Shown: positions 16,734 to 26,148, numbered from the stretch's first letter. The stretch is DNA of 43,794 nt from Lachnospiraceae bacterium (GCA_017623815.1 JAGAOK010000050.1:1-43794), one strand, 5' to 3'. The notes: generated by a model from the letters alone, not told the origin. Program-made: numbers and translations.

Positions 16734-18215
16734 TTAATATTTGAGCAAAATCGCGCGATATCCATCACTTTCGGCAATCACTTCTTTTTCTGAATAAAAT
16801 CCCGGGTATTCCTCATACACATCGTCACCCACGAACACAATGCCGGTCCGGTCGTAAATTGTACTGCGAAGCATCAGCCCCATAATGCCGTCCTGCACGC
16901 AGTTAAAATCTCCGTAAGCCTGCGCTACAAACACATCCTGCTGCCCCCATGTGGAATTGATCCGCCCTTCTGCATCCAAACCATAATCCACAAACACATC
17001 ACAGCCTTTGTACTGCTCCATGGATGCCACCTCTTTGAGCAGCTCCTGGAATTCATTTGGCCCCTGCACACGAATAATGTCGATAACGCTTCCTGTAAAA
17101 TACAGGAGCACAAATATAACCGCTCCCACAAACAGCGCTCTCAACGCCGGCAACACCTTGCTGGTTTTCAGAATTTTGGCTGTCACAATTCCTGCCGCCA
17201 AAAGAAGCGGGATAAGCACCGGATACATATACCAGAGAAGTTTATTTGTAACCGCCGAAAATGCAAGTGCCGGTACGAAAATCCACAGTATCCAGCCAAG
17301 GTACTTTTCTCTGTTTTTCCAAACAAACGATTGATTAAACAAAAACACTCCGACCAGGCAGATGACAAACGCACACAGGTACGGTGTCACCTTTCCGGAA
17401 GATGCTCCGAGAAAATATTCAAAATAGTACGTAAACGGTGCAATGTTATTCTGCAGTGTTCCATCTGCGCGTCCGAGCACATCCGTCTCCCACATCTTTT
17501 GAAAAAAAGCCGTTCCGTCAATCATCATCCGCGGCACCGCCCACAAAAGAAGCGGAACAAAAATGGATGCGACAAATAACAGCCAGTTTTTCAGCCTCAG
17601 TTTCTTTATCTGTCCGGTCAAAATCAAATACAAGCCTCCGACCGCGGCAATCACACCTGCATGAAAGCTTTTCGTCAAAAATGCCAGTGCAAAAAACAAT
17701 CCGCACAGATACAGGTTGCTCACCTTTTTCGGAATCTGCATCATGCAAAGCATCGCAAGTGTAAACAACAGCACAAACAAACTGTCCGCATCTCCGGCGC
17801 GGATCATATGTGCCTGAAAGGCTGTCGTATTTATTGCCAGAAATGCCACGGCAAAGAGCGATTCCATCCTTCCAAATTCTTTTTTTATGAACAGACCGGC
17901 TGCGATTGCCAATATAACATAGCAAAGTGCAGAGTAAAAACGAAGTGCAAACACTGTGTTTCCAAACACTGTCATTCCAAGCATAATACACCACATAGAA
18001 AGCGGGGGCTTCAAATTATAATAATCCGCCTGTCTAAGGTAGGTGTTTTGGAACAAGCTCCCTCCGTTTGCCATTTCATAAGCGTTTACTCCGTGTCTTG
18101 CTTCATCCCAAGGATCGACATATTTTGCATCTAATTTCCAGAATGCCAAAAAAGCAATCAAAGCAATCAAAAGAACAAAACATACCGGATATATTATTTT
18201 TCTGTGTTTTTCCAT
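16734..18215 (-). CDS. GT39/ArnT-like membrane glycosyltransferase
   Basis: A 493-residue protein with about eleven helices and a soluble C-terminal part from about residue 385. The first extracytoplasmic loop has VDPWDEARHGVNAYEMAN (residues 33-50). The acidic DEAR motif is the catalytic signature of ArnT/PMT-type GT-C transferases, and LKPPLSMW and RAGDADSLFVLL follow as in that family. It would transfer a sugar from a polyprenyl-phosphate carrier to a lipid, glycan or protein outside the membrane. A strong GGAGGT lies 6 bases before the ATG. It is the last gene of the minus-strand run of GT2 genes; no hairpin terminator separates it from the DUF3048 promoter. Confidence 0.82.
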   Translation of the reverse strand: MEKHRKIIYPVCFVLLIALIAFLAFWKLDAKYVDPWDEARHGVNAYEMANGGSLFQNTYLRQADYYNLKPPLSMWCIMLGMTVFGNTVFALRFYSALCYVILAIAAGLFIKKEFGRMESLFAVAFLAINTTAFQAHMIRAGDADSLFVLLFTLAMLCMMQIPKKVSNLYLCGLFFALAFLTKSFHAGVIAAVGGLYLILTGQIKKLRLKNWLLFVASIFVPLLLWAVPRMMIDGTAFFQKMWETDVLGRADGTLQNNIAPFTYYFEYFLGASSGKVTPYLCAFVICLVGVFLFNQSFVWKNREKYLGWILWIFVPALAFSAVTNKLLWYMYPVLIPLLLAAGIVTAKILKTSKVLPALRALFVGAVIFVLLYFTGSVIDIIRVQGPNEFQELLKEVASMEQYKGCDVFVDYGLDAEGRINSTWGQQDVFVAQAYGDFNCVQDGIMGLMLRSTIYDRTGIVFVGDDVYEEYPGFYSEKEVIAESDGYRAILLKY

Positions 18216-18238
18216 ACGTTACCTCCGGGTTATTTCCC

Positions 18239-19267
18239 CTAGCGGAAATACAACCGCACCACCAGCCAAATAGCAAAATACATGTGGTGTTTCATAAAAT
18301 ACAAAAAGAGCTTTTCAGCTATCGAAAGCCGGGGCATATCCCATTTGCGAAGCGCCTGCGTCACATCCGGCTGTGATAACACCTCCCGCATCTCCTGCTT
18401 CAACAAACGGTACGGCACCTCTTTTTGCTTATATACAATACCTTTAACATGAAGCACCAGCAAACACACATAATCATTCCATATCTGCGGCTTCAAATCA
18501 TAAATGTTCTTTGCATCCGAAATGCGGCAGAGATTGTCCCGCATGATGCGGATTTTCTCAGGGTATGTTTTGTCATGGCGCATCGTCATGGAAGCATTGT
18601 TCATATAGTAATAATACGGAAAATAATCACGTATAATTTCCACCCGCTGTGCATCCAAAAACATGCAGAGTGAGAACTGATAATCCTCTCCGATACTGAC
18701 CTCGTCCGCACACATCTCCAGATTCCTTTTCACCAAATCCGCCTTCACAATCTTTGTAACACGATTCGGTTGCAGACGTCTCCCCATAAAACTGCCGTCA
18801 TTGATAAGCGTCGGATATACGATGCTTTTCAACTCTTCCTTTCTCAGGCTGTCCGTTTCAAACTCCATCTGCTCCGTCCATCGCCGCTGCGGATCATCCT
18901 CATACAAATGTGTCAATCCGCAGCAGACAATATCTGCATCTGTTGCGGCTGCACGCTCGTACAATCTCTCAAACATATCCTTTTCTATATAATCATCACT
19001 GTCAATATATCCGATATAGTCTCCGGTCGCTTCCTGCGAACCACGCTTCCACGCAGAGGTCAAACCTCCATTTGGCTTGTGCACCGCCCGCACACGCAAG
19101 TCCTTTTTGGCATAGTCATCGCACATTGCCGGAGATGCATCGCTGCTGCCATCATCCACCAGCAAAATCTCGATATCCGTAAGCGACTGCGCCAGCACAC
19201 TCTGCATACACTTATCCAAATATTTTTGCATGTTATAGACCGGAATCACTATGCTCACTTTCGGCAT
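18239..19267 (-). CDS. GT2 glycosyltransferase (EpsJ-like), tandem copy 3
   Basis: A 342-residue family 2 enzyme. VSIVIPVYNMQKYLDKCM opens the GT-A domain, VDDGSSD (37-43) is the nucleotide-binding block and YIDSDDYIE contains the metal-binding DSDD (89-92). The C-terminal 120 residues are the helical extension typical of capsule or exopolysaccharide GT2 enzymes, ending in a basic hydrophobic stretch. It probably elongates the repeat unit of the surface glycan at the cytoplasmic membrane face. Its start lies 1 base from the stop of the upstream GT2, so the pair is translationally coupled. Donor and acceptor are unknown. Confidence 0.88.
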   Translation of the reverse strand: MPKVSIVIPVYNMQKYLDKCMQSVLAQSLTDIEILLVDDGSSDASPAMCDDYAKKDLRVRAVHKPNGGLTSAWKRGSQEATGDYIGYIDSDDYIEKDMFERLYERAAATDADIVCCGLTHLYEDDPQRRWTEQMEFETDSLRKEELKSIVYPTLINDGSFMGRRLQPNRVTKIVKADLVKRNLEMCADEVSIGEDYQFSLCMFLDAQRVEIIRDYFPYYYYMNNASMTMRHDKTYPEKIRIMRDNLCRISDAKNIYDLKPQIWNDYVCLLVLHVKGIVYKQKEVPYRLLKQEMREVLSQPDVTQALRKWDMPRLSIAEKLFLYFMKHHMYFAIWLVVRLYFR

Positions 19268-19268
19268 A

Positions 19269-20288
19269 TCAGTTCCCCGCTTTCGTTATCAATTTATATA
19301 AGCCCGGACAAATCAAAAATATCCGGTAACCCATTTGGGTTACGAAACTAAGAAAGCCTTTTTGTGGTTCCTGCCCATTTCGATTGATCCAAAGAGCCTG
19401 CTTTACGTACCCTTTCAATCGTTTTGCCGCCTCTTTTTCCTTCGGGCACTGCCTTACAAGCGGATAATAGTACCGTATCGCACCATCTGCCCTGGCGCGT
19501 ACCGCCGCACCGGCCGCCTCATGATCTTCTTTTTCCGTCAAAAAAGCAATTCTGTCATCAAGGGCATCAAACCATTGCAGACGCCGCACATGAAACTTCG
19601 CCCTTGTAATACTGTCCGGCATACTAAAATACGCATACATCGGCATATTGACGTACACGCCCTTTGTCAATTTATCAAAAATACGATAGGTTGTTGCCTC
19701 GTCCTCGTGAATTTTCCCCTTCGGAAACCTTACATCCTTCCAAAGCGACGCCTTGTACAATTTGTTCCACGCCACAATAAAATACGTTGCATCGCAACAA
19801 ATCGCATCGTATTGATTTAACAGCATCTGTCTGCGATCATACACCTCACAGGGAATCTCACCATTTTTATAGGATGCAAATACCTTTGCAAAATCAGGGC
19901 CGTGCTCCGGCTCCTGTTCCTCTGTCACCTCATAGCGGCAGAGCGCAACCTCAGCATTTTGCTTTTGTATCTGCTCGTAAAGAACTTCGATAAAAAACGG
20001 TGCATAATAGTCATCACTATCCAAAAAGGCAATATAATCCCCACCGGCAACGGAAAGGCCTGCGTTACGGGCATCCGAAAGCCCGCCGTTCTCCTTATGA
20101 ATCACGCGCACACGCGCCTCTTTTGATGCATAAGCATCACAAATAGAAGGACAGGCATCCTGCGAACCGTCATCCACTAATATAATCTCAAGATTTCTGT
20201 AGGTCTGATGCAAAACAGAGTCCACAGCTCTTTTCAGATATTTTTCAACTCCATAAATCGGAATGATTACGGAAATCAGTGGTTTCAT
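19269..20288 (-). CDS. GT2 glycosyltransferase (EpsJ-like), tandem copy 2
   Basis: A 339-residue GT-A enzyme. ISVIIPIYGVEKYLKRAV, VDDGSQD (38-44), ENGGLSDARNAGL and FLDSDDYY (DSDD 90-93) are all intact, so it should be active. The C-terminal region is the helical extension seen in EpsJ-type transferases. It belongs to a row of three related GT2 genes separated by only 1-3 bases, consistent with successive additions to one repeat unit. The same core motifs in all three suggest an origin by duplication, although they have diverged strongly outside the motifs. Confidence 0.88.
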   Translation of the reverse strand: MKPLISVIIPIYGVEKYLKRAVDSVLHQTYRNLEIILVDDGSQDACPSICDAYASKEARVRVIHKENGGLSDARNAGLSVAGGDYIAFLDSDDYYAPFFIEVLYEQIQKQNAEVALCRYEVTEEQEPEHGPDFAKVFASYKNGEIPCEVYDRRQMLLNQYDAICCDATYFIVAWNKLYKASLWKDVRFPKGKIHEDEATTYRIFDKLTKGVYVNMPMYAYFSMPDSITRAKFHVRRLQWFDALDDRIAFLTEKEDHEAAGAAVRARADGAIRYYYPLVRQCPKEKEAAKRLKGYVKQALWINRNGQEPQKGFLSFVTQMGYRIFLICPGLYKLITKAGN

Positions 20289-20291
20289 TCA

Positions 20292-21305
20292 TTATCTCCC
20301 TTTTCTGACAAGTTTTACAATCCGGCTGCGAAGCGTTACCATACACATCGTCATCCCAATCATCTTTCTTTTCAAAAAGAAATAAATAATCTTATAATCA
20401 AGCTTATCCGGCCGAATCACCTTCGGCTCTCCGTCCGCAAGAAAGTCTGCTGTTGCATCCGCAAAGCTTTGAATCACTTTTCTCTTTTCACGGCGGTCTC
20501 CTTCTGCAAACCCCGTTATCTCCACCTCGTCTAAAAAGGTAGTGATAACCTTAGTGTCCAGAAAAGACATTTGCCTGCCGCTTTCCATACCAAGTGCCTT
20601 GAAAAATCCCTTTGACTTTTCGTACAAATAAAGGGCAGTCTCCACCTTGTTATCCCTTTTCTTTGTTGAAAGTGTAGTCCCACGGTCATCCTGTATGTAC
20701 TCACACACGCACGCATCTATCACCGAAATTTTCCGGGCATCGAGAATATATTCCAGATTAAAAAGCAGATCCTCTCCGAGTTCCCGGTCTGTCGGAAACC
20801 CTCCTTTAATTTTTTCTGCACGCAGCAACTTATTCCACGGCATATTCAAAAATCCGCCGGTATAGAGTTTTTTTAATTCTTCCGCTGCCGAAGCAACTTC
20901 AAAAACCCCGGTCACCTCCGGCACTTTCTTAATCTTGTCCCCAAAATACAGATGATGAAATCCGGCGATGACCAGATCACTTCCATCCCGCTCCATCGCT
21001 TCCACCATCGGAGAAATAGACTGCTTCTCCACAAAATCATCGCTGTCAAGAAAACGGATATACTCTCCTTTTGCCTCCGCGATTCCGCGATTTCTTGCCT
21101 TCGACACCCCCTGGTTGGTCTGGTTTATTACCCGGATTCTGTCATCCGTCTTTGCCAGCTTGTCTGCCAGAATACCCGATCCATCCGGCGGCCCATCCAC
21201 AATAAGCAATATTTCAATATCATCATAATCCTGCATAAGCAGACTGTTAACACAACGTTCCAGCGTCTGCTCACTTTTGTATACAGGTACAATTACACTT
21301 ACCAT
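20292..21305 (-). CDS. GT2 glycosyltransferase, tandem copy 1, with altered donor-binding motif
   Basis: A 337-residue family 2 enzyme. VSVIVPVYKSEQTLERCV opens the domain and FLDSDDFVE (DSDD 87-90) is intact. The nucleotide-binding block, however, reads VDGPPDGSG (36-44) instead of the usual VDDGSxDxS: one Asp is missing and two prolines replace the Gly-Ser. NQGVSKARNRGI is normal. The change may alter donor choice. AGAGGG lies 6 bases before the ATG of this gene's start. It is the first of three tandem GT2 genes and follows the DUF2142 gene by 11 bases. Confidence 0.85.
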   Translation of the reverse strand: MVSVIVPVYKSEQTLERCVNSLLMQDYDDIEILLIVDGPPDGSGILADKLAKTDDRIRVINQTNQGVSKARNRGIAEAKGEYIRFLDSDDFVEKQSISPMVEAMERDGSDLVIAGFHHLYFGDKIKKVPEVTGVFEVASAAEELKKLYTGGFLNMPWNKLLRAEKIKGGFPTDRELGEDLLFNLEYILDARKISVIDACVCEYIQDDRGTTLSTKKRDNKVETALYLYEKSKGFFKALGMESGRQMSFLDTKVITTFLDEVEITGFAEGDRREKRKVIQSFADATADFLADGEPKVIRPDKLDYKIIYFFLKRKMIGMTMCMVTLRSRIVKLVRKGR

Positions 21306-21316
21306 AATTCCCTCTA

Positions 21317-23368
21317 CTATATGTTCATCTTTGTAATTACAAGTACATAAATCATCAGAAAATTAAGTGCTGCCATCACTCCGAACATAATCCGGCTGCG
21401 ATGAAGTTGCTGCAGGCGGCTCTCCCATTTTCCATTCAAAAAGCATATCGCAAAAGGCAAGAACATAGGAATAAAATATCTGCCCTGTACCCCGCGGATT
21501 TCATTTGCTCCCACGGTTGTATAGCTAACATACATAGATGTCCATACAATCGCAGACACTCCGAATACCATCAAAGCATTCAGTATTACATATTTTACTC
21601 CGACACCTTTGCGTTTCTCTCCTTTCGGCGCAACAAGCACCAGCCAGAGTGCCAAAGCAAGTACCAAATACGTCGCAATGACAGGCGCAGCTCCCAAGTA
21701 GCCATATTGGAAGAATCCGACTCCTTGGAACAAATAACCAGAAATCATCTTGCCCATAGACTGAAGCAAGAGCGCCGTGTATGCCAACGGATTTCCAAAT
21801 ATATATTCTATCTGCCCCGTCACACTTGTCCCTAAATTTCTCTTATCACCCGCATAGCTGAAATTCTCTACCAGATAATAATTACTATCTGTCGTAGGAG
21901 TCGGGAAGAAAATATTGTATATCATAAATCCCGCCACTGCCAAAAGCGCAACTCTGAATACCCATTCCTGCATACGGTTGTGAAATTTTTCTTTTCCGAA
22001 AAAGAGCATCAGCAGAGCCATTACCACATAAATAGGCTTCGATTGACAACCGATGGCGAACGAAAACAAAATCATCAGCGTTGTCTGCCAAGTGAGTTTC
22101 CGTTTCGGTTCTAATATCTCATTTGTAATTAAAACCATACCCAGAAGCAGAAAACTGTTAACAACAGCATCATAAGTAAGCGCCGAAGCTAAAAATACAC
22201 AGTTCGGTAACAGTCCGATCAACGCTACAAGGTTTTTATTTCTGCCGGCCAGGCGGATTGCAAAAAACACAACAAAAATGTAGAAAAGTAAATTTCCGAA
22301 TTTCGCAAGCGCCACCGTCTCGGCAAATCCAAGATGCAGTTTTCGCCCTATGAAAAATCCGGCCGCCATCGGATAGTAAACTCGGGTCTCAGAACGCACA
22401 AACCGGCTTTGACTTCCGATATCTGCCCAGCTGAAATCATTATTCTTATCCAAATATGCTTCAATGAGCTGCCGCTCCTCCGGATTGTTAAAATGCGGCA
22501 GGAGATTTCCTGCCATCTGGAGCGCTGACTCCGTAAATTCTATCCGCGTCCCGAAAGAAAGCTTATACGCTGATTTTGCATGCACATATTCATCATAGCT
22601 TACCTGATTGGTTCCGATTCCGAAAATCAAAAGACTGCCAAGCATCAAACAGACAACGGCAAATATCCATTCCTGATGAGTGCAAAGCGACTCTTTTTCC
22701 ATAAACAGAACCACCGCAAACATCAAAAGCAGTATCATAAACGCAATGCGCATCGCATTCGGCTGAAACGTATTCGATATCACAAGCCTGATATCTTCCT
22801 GCGCAATTTCTTCCTGCGACAGAATTGATATTTCCATGTAATCCGCATGCTCTTTTACCGCTGCAATTCCCGCACCGGTTTTGGCCTCAATCGTGCAATA
22901 GATATTGTCCTCGGTTATCACATTGTCCCTATAAGTAACCACGCTGTAACCGGCACTCTCCCGGACCGGTATGCGCAGATCCATCTTATGAATATAATAT
23001 GGATTTCCGAGATCAATCTTAAGCACCGTCTTTTTCACTTTCCGGTACATTGTCCCATTTTTTTCAACCAGTGTTTCATCCACCGGCTCCACATATTCCT
23101 CACCATTGTACTCTGCAAGCATTTTCTGATTGTCCCGTTCCACCTCAATACTACGGATTTCATCCTCTGTAAGCTGGGCAAGCACATCTTCCACTGCAAA
23201 GGTAAGTCTCTCATCACTTCCGTCCCATGCAAATGAAATCGGTTTCTGCTTGTAACGAATTGCCGGAAACTGAAAAGCAACACACTCAATCAAAACTGCA
23301 ATCGTTGCTACAATGACAAATGCCAGGACATAACACAGGAAATGTCTTAATTTCGGTTTATTCTGCAT
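21317..23368 (-). CDS. DUF2142 polytopic membrane protein with extracytoplasmic domain
   Basis: A 683-residue protein. It has one N-terminal helix (about 10-30), then an extracytoplasmic domain of about 175 residues rich in beta-type sequence, then about twelve helices. The membrane part contains YDEYVHAKSAYKLSFGTRIE and YYPMAAGFFIGRKL, matching DUF2142, a GT-C-like family common in surface polysaccharide and teichoic acid loci. The acidic DEY at the first loop after helix 2 is a candidate catalytic site. It may attach a sugar outside the membrane, with the extra domain binding a glycan; both are inference. It overlaps the upstream 227-residue protein gene by 11 bases, indicating coupled synthesis. 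Confidence 0.78.
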   Translation of the reverse strand: MQNKPKLRHFLCYVLAFVIVATIAVLIECVAFQFPAIRYKQKPISFAWDGSDERLTFAVEDVLAQLTEDEIRSIEVERDNQKMLAEYNGEEYVEPVDETLVEKNGTMYRKVKKTVLKIDLGNPYYIHKMDLRIPVRESAGYSVVTYRDNVITEDNIYCTIEAKTGAGIAAVKEHADYMEISILSQEEIAQEDIRLVISNTFQPNAMRIAFMILLLMFAVVLFMEKESLCTHQEWIFAVVCLMLGSLLIFGIGTNQVSYDEYVHAKSAYKLSFGTRIEFTESALQMAGNLLPHFNNPEERQLIEAYLDKNNDFSWADIGSQSRFVRSETRVYYPMAAGFFIGRKLHLGFAETVALAKFGNLLFYIFVVFFAIRLAGRNKNLVALIGLLPNCVFLASALTYDAVVNSFLLLGMVLITNEILEPKRKLTWQTTLMILFSFAIGCQSKPIYVVMALLMLFFGKEKFHNRMQEWVFRVALLAVAGFMIYNIFFPTPTTDSNYYLVENFSYAGDKRNLGTSVTGQIEYIFGNPLAYTALLLQSMGKMISGYLFQGVGFFQYGYLGAAPVIATYLVLALALWLVLVAPKGEKRKGVGVKYVILNALMVFGVSAIVWTSMYVSYTTVGANEIRGVQGRYFIPMFLPFAICFLNGKWESRLQQLHRSRIMFGVMAALNFLMIYVLVITKMNI

Positions 23369-24041
23369 GTGCTTTGTCCTCCTTTTTCTTACGTTCCGGG
23401 AAACTCACTGCCATAGAGGCTGCAAGAAACACAAACGTCAGCAAACGACAATCATATAAAAACGGATACGTATTATGTGTATAAATATGATTACACTTTA
23501 AAGATACCTGCGTATCCTCTTCCCCCTCCGGGCGATTCTGTGCAATCGTCTTTGCATCTTTGATCTGCGCATGATTTGCCATAAGCGCCGGATACGCCTC
23601 CGCATCCTCTTCATCTGCATCCAGCGTGAAGATAACACGAATATCTCCGATGCACGCTTCATAATTTTCAAACGGAAGATAGACGTACTGAAGGTCATCT
23701 CCCGCTGCCACTTCATACATATTGTTACAAATGCAGTTTTCTCCAATATACACGGAATAGATCAGATTCGTCCGCTCCAGCGCATACCCACGTTTATTGA
23801 TTCCCACCTGAATCCCCCGCATCGGAAGCCCTTTTGTATTCACTTCATAAACAATCTCATCCTGCAAAGAAAGAGGAAGTAACACCTCCGTGTCGCCTTC
23901 CTCTTCTGCCATATTGATTACAAATGTATCAAGAACCTTATTCGGAAAGATATAACTACCGATAAACCCTGCAAGACATAACAGGGTTATTATCGGTAAT
24001 ACAATATTTGCTTTCCATTTTTTTAATTTTAATTTTTTCAT
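23358..24041 (-). CDS. Membrane-anchored extracytoplasmic protein of unknown function
   Basis: I do not recognise a family. The 227-residue protein has a basic N-terminus (MKKLKLKKWK), one helix at about 12-30, an acidic extracytoplasmic domain of about 165 residues with a beta-rich pattern, a second helix at about 203-217 and a charged tail. The layout, a helix, a beta domain and a return helix, mirrors the N-terminal third of the DUF2142 protein that follows with an 11-base overlap. It may therefore be an accessory subunit or a duplicated ectodomain. TTGGAG precedes the ATG. It begins only 15 bases after leuA, with no terminator between. Confidence 0.7.
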   Translation of the reverse strand: MKKLKLKKWKANIVLPIITLLCLAGFIGSYIFPNKVLDTFVINMAEEEGDTEVLLPLSLQDEIVYEVNTKGLPMRGIQVGINKRGYALERTNLIYSVYIGENCICNNMYEVAAGDDLQYVYLPFENYEACIGDIRVIFTLDADEEDAEAYPALMANHAQIKDAKTIAQNRPEGEEDTQVSLKCNHIYTHNTYPFLYDCRLLTFVFLAASMAVSFPERKKKEDKAHAE

Positions 24042-24056
24042 TGTAAAACTCCAAAA

Positions 24057-25736
24057 TTAATTTGCACCGATACCAAGTCTGTTCAGTGCTGAGAAAATTG
24101 CTCTCACGGAAGCACGTGTAATGTTGCTGCTGACACCTACTCCATACGTAACCGTTCCGTCATCTGCATCCAAAAGATGAATATACGCAGCTGCCTGTGA
24201 ACTTGCGCCGCTTGCAAGGGCATGCTCTTCATAGTCAAGCACCTTGATACGCACTCCGGTCTGTTCCTGAATTCCTCTCTGAACCGCATCAATCGGTCCG
24301 TTTCCAACAGCTTCAAACGTCTTCTCTACGCCGTGATCGGTATATACAAGCGTAACTTTTGTATCAAACGGCGAATCCGTTGCATCGCTCATATCGTCGA
24401 CACGAAGTTTTCTGAAATGAAGCGGTTCTTTCTGATCCAGATACTGCTTTCGGAACTGCTCCATAATCTGCTCCGGTGAAACCTCTCCCTGATGCTCGGA
24501 AATATCCTGAATCACCTTTGCAAACTCCTTGTGCATTCCCTTTGGCAGTTTGAATCCGAAATAGGTGTCCATAACAAATGCCACACCGCCCTTTCCGGAC
24601 TGTGAATTGATACGCACAATCGGTTCGTACTCTCTTCCGATATCCGCCGGGTCAATCGGCAGATACGGAACCTGCCAAACCTCACTACCACGTTCTCTGA
24701 GTGCTGTCACACCCTTGTTGATTGCATCCTGATGCGAACCGGAAAATGCAGTAAACACTAGTTTTCCTGCATACGGATGACGCGGATGAATCGGAATCTT
24801 ACAGCATCTTTCATAAAGTTCGATGCTCTCATTAATATGCTCAATGTTAAGCTCCGGATTAATTCCCTGCGAAAACATATTGTATGCGATATTCAAAATA
24901 TCTACATTACCGGTACGCTCACCATTTCCGAACAGTGTACCTTCCACGCGGTCTGCTCCTGCTAAAAGTGCAAGTTCAGCAGAGGCAACACCGGTTCCTC
25001 TGTCATTATGTGGATGAACAGATAAAATAATACTTTCTCTGTCTTCAAAATGTTTATTCATCCACTCAATCTGATCCGCATATACATTCGGAGTATTCAT
25101 TTCTACGGTAGAAGGCAGATTAATGATGATTGGATTTTCCTTCGTTGCTCCCCACGTTTTCTGCACTGCGGTGCATATACGGAGTGCAAAATCAAGCTCG
25201 GTACCTGTAAAACTTTCCGGTGAATATTCCAAAATAATCTTGCCCGGAAATTTTGCTGCACGTTCCTTTACCATCTCCGTACCCTTTACTGCAATATCAA
25301 TAATCTCATCCTGATTCATATGGAATACAACATCTCTCTGTAATGTAGAGGTCGAATTGTAAATATGTACCACAGCCTGTTTACATCCCTCGATCGCCTC
25401 AAAGGTACGATCAATCAGTTCTTCTCTACACTGTGTCAGAACCTGTACCACCACATCATCCGGAATCAATTTGCGATCCACAAGCTGACGAAGATAATCA
25501 TACTCAATCTGACTTGCAGCCGGAAATCCAATTTCAATCTCTTTAAACCCAAGCTTGATCAAATGCTGGAACATCTCTATTTTTTCCTCTACCACCATAG
25601 GGTCAATCAGTGCCTGATTTCCGTCACGCAGATCCACGCTGCACCAGATTGGTGCCTTTTCAATCTCTTTATTCGGCCATTCTCTCTCCGGATAATCAAT
25701 CACCGGATTCTTACGATATCTCTGATAATTCAACAT
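24057..25736 (-). CDS. leuA: 2-isopropylmalate synthase, long form
   Basis: A 559-residue enzyme that condenses acetyl-CoA with 2-oxoisovalerate, the first committed step of leucine synthesis. The TIM-barrel active site starts CSVDLRDGNQALIDPM (residues 32-47). The metal-binding HPHNDRGTG and GNGERTGNVD blocks follow. The last 130 residues or so form the LeuA allosteric domain that senses leucine, with ASSQAAAYIHLLD. The length and the N-terminal extension place it in the longer type-2 group. AAGGA precedes the start. The gap to the ptsH terminator is only about 40 bases, too short for a T-box or leader peptide, and I see no clear promoter in it. No other leu gene is adjacent. Confidence 0.95.
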   Translation of the reverse strand: MLNYQRYRKNPVIDYPEREWPNKEIEKAPIWCSVDLRDGNQALIDPMVVEEKIEMFQHLIKLGFKEIEIGFPAASQIEYDYLRQLVDRKLIPDDVVVQVLTQCREELIDRTFEAIEGCKQAVVHIYNSTSTLQRDVVFHMNQDEIIDIAVKGTEMVKERAAKFPGKIILEYSPESFTGTELDFALRICTAVQKTWGATKENPIIINLPSTVEMNTPNVYADQIEWMNKHFEDRESIILSVHPHNDRGTGVASAELALLAGADRVEGTLFGNGERTGNVDILNIAYNMFSQGINPELNIEHINESIELYERCCKIPIHPRHPYAGKLVFTAFSGSHQDAINKGVTALRERGSEVWQVPYLPIDPADIGREYEPIVRINSQSGKGGVAFVMDTYFGFKLPKGMHKEFAKVIQDISEHQGEVSPEQIMEQFRKQYLDQKEPLHFRKLRVDDMSDATDSPFDTKVTLVYTDHGVEKTFEAVGNGPIDAVQRGIQEQTGVRIKVLDYEEHALASGASSQAAAYIHLLDADDGTVTYGVGVSSNITRASVRAIFSALNRLGIGAN

Positions 25737-25774
25737 GATTTTTCCTTCTTTCCAAAATATTATGAGTCATATCG

Positions 25775-25803
25775 AAAAAACAGCCCATCGTTAGATGGGC
25801 TGT
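25775..25803 (-). terminator. Intrinsic terminator of ptsH
   Basis: A 10-bp perfect stem (ACAGCCCATC and its complement, 25780-25789 and 25794-25803) has a 4-base loop. On the minus strand it is followed by six T residues. It begins 6 bases after the ptsH stop codon. Confidence 0.93.
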
Positions 25804-25808
25804 CACAA

Positions 25809-26072
25809 TCATTCTCCTAGTCCGTTCTCGATCGCTGCAACAAGAGCCGCAAGTGCTTCCTCTTCATCCTCACCTTCACAGACAAATTCTATTTCATCGC
25901 CACATTTAACACATGCGCCAAGAACACTGAGAACGCTCTTAGCGTTTGCTGTATTCTCCCTGAACGAAAAAGTAATCAGGGATTTAAACTGCATCGCTTC
26001 CTTGCATAGGTTGCCAGCCGGTCTTAGATGTAGCCCTGTTGGATTTTTGATAGTAACTTTCTGGCTTACCAT
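25809..26072 (-). CDS. ptsH: Phosphocarrier protein HPr
   Basis: An 87-residue phosphotransferase-system carrier that passes phosphate from enzyme I to sugar-specific EIIA domains. His15 in PTGLHLRPAG is the phosphorylated catalytic residue. Ser46 in NAKSVLSVLG is the HPr-kinase regulatory site, which with HprK and CcpA controls carbon catabolite repression in Gram-positives. Having both residues makes it HPr rather than Crh. The length is normal. TGGAGGG precedes the start. It is a single-gene unit with its own promoter and terminator between leuA and glmM; ptsI is not in the window. Confidence 0.94.
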   Translation of the reverse strand: MVSQKVTIKNPTGLHLRPAGNLCKEAMQFKSLITFSFRENTANAKSVLSVLGACVKCGDEIEFVCEGEDEEEALAALVAAIENGLGE

Positions 26073-26118
26073 TGTATCTTACCCTCCATTACACGTTTTA
26101 TCGTTACCCCTAATGAAT

Positions 26119-26147
26119 AGTGTAACACATTTAACATCTTTTCACAA
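26119..26147 (-). promoter_or_regulatory. Sigma-A-like promoter of ptsH
   Basis: On the minus strand: TTGTGA, a 17-base spacer and TACACT, fitted into the 76-base gap between glmM and ptsH. The predicted leader is about 40 bases. Confidence 0.6.
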
Positions 26148-26148
26148 G

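Noticed and set aside
25809..26072. Crh rather than HPr
   Set aside because: The catalytic His15 is present; Crh lacks it.
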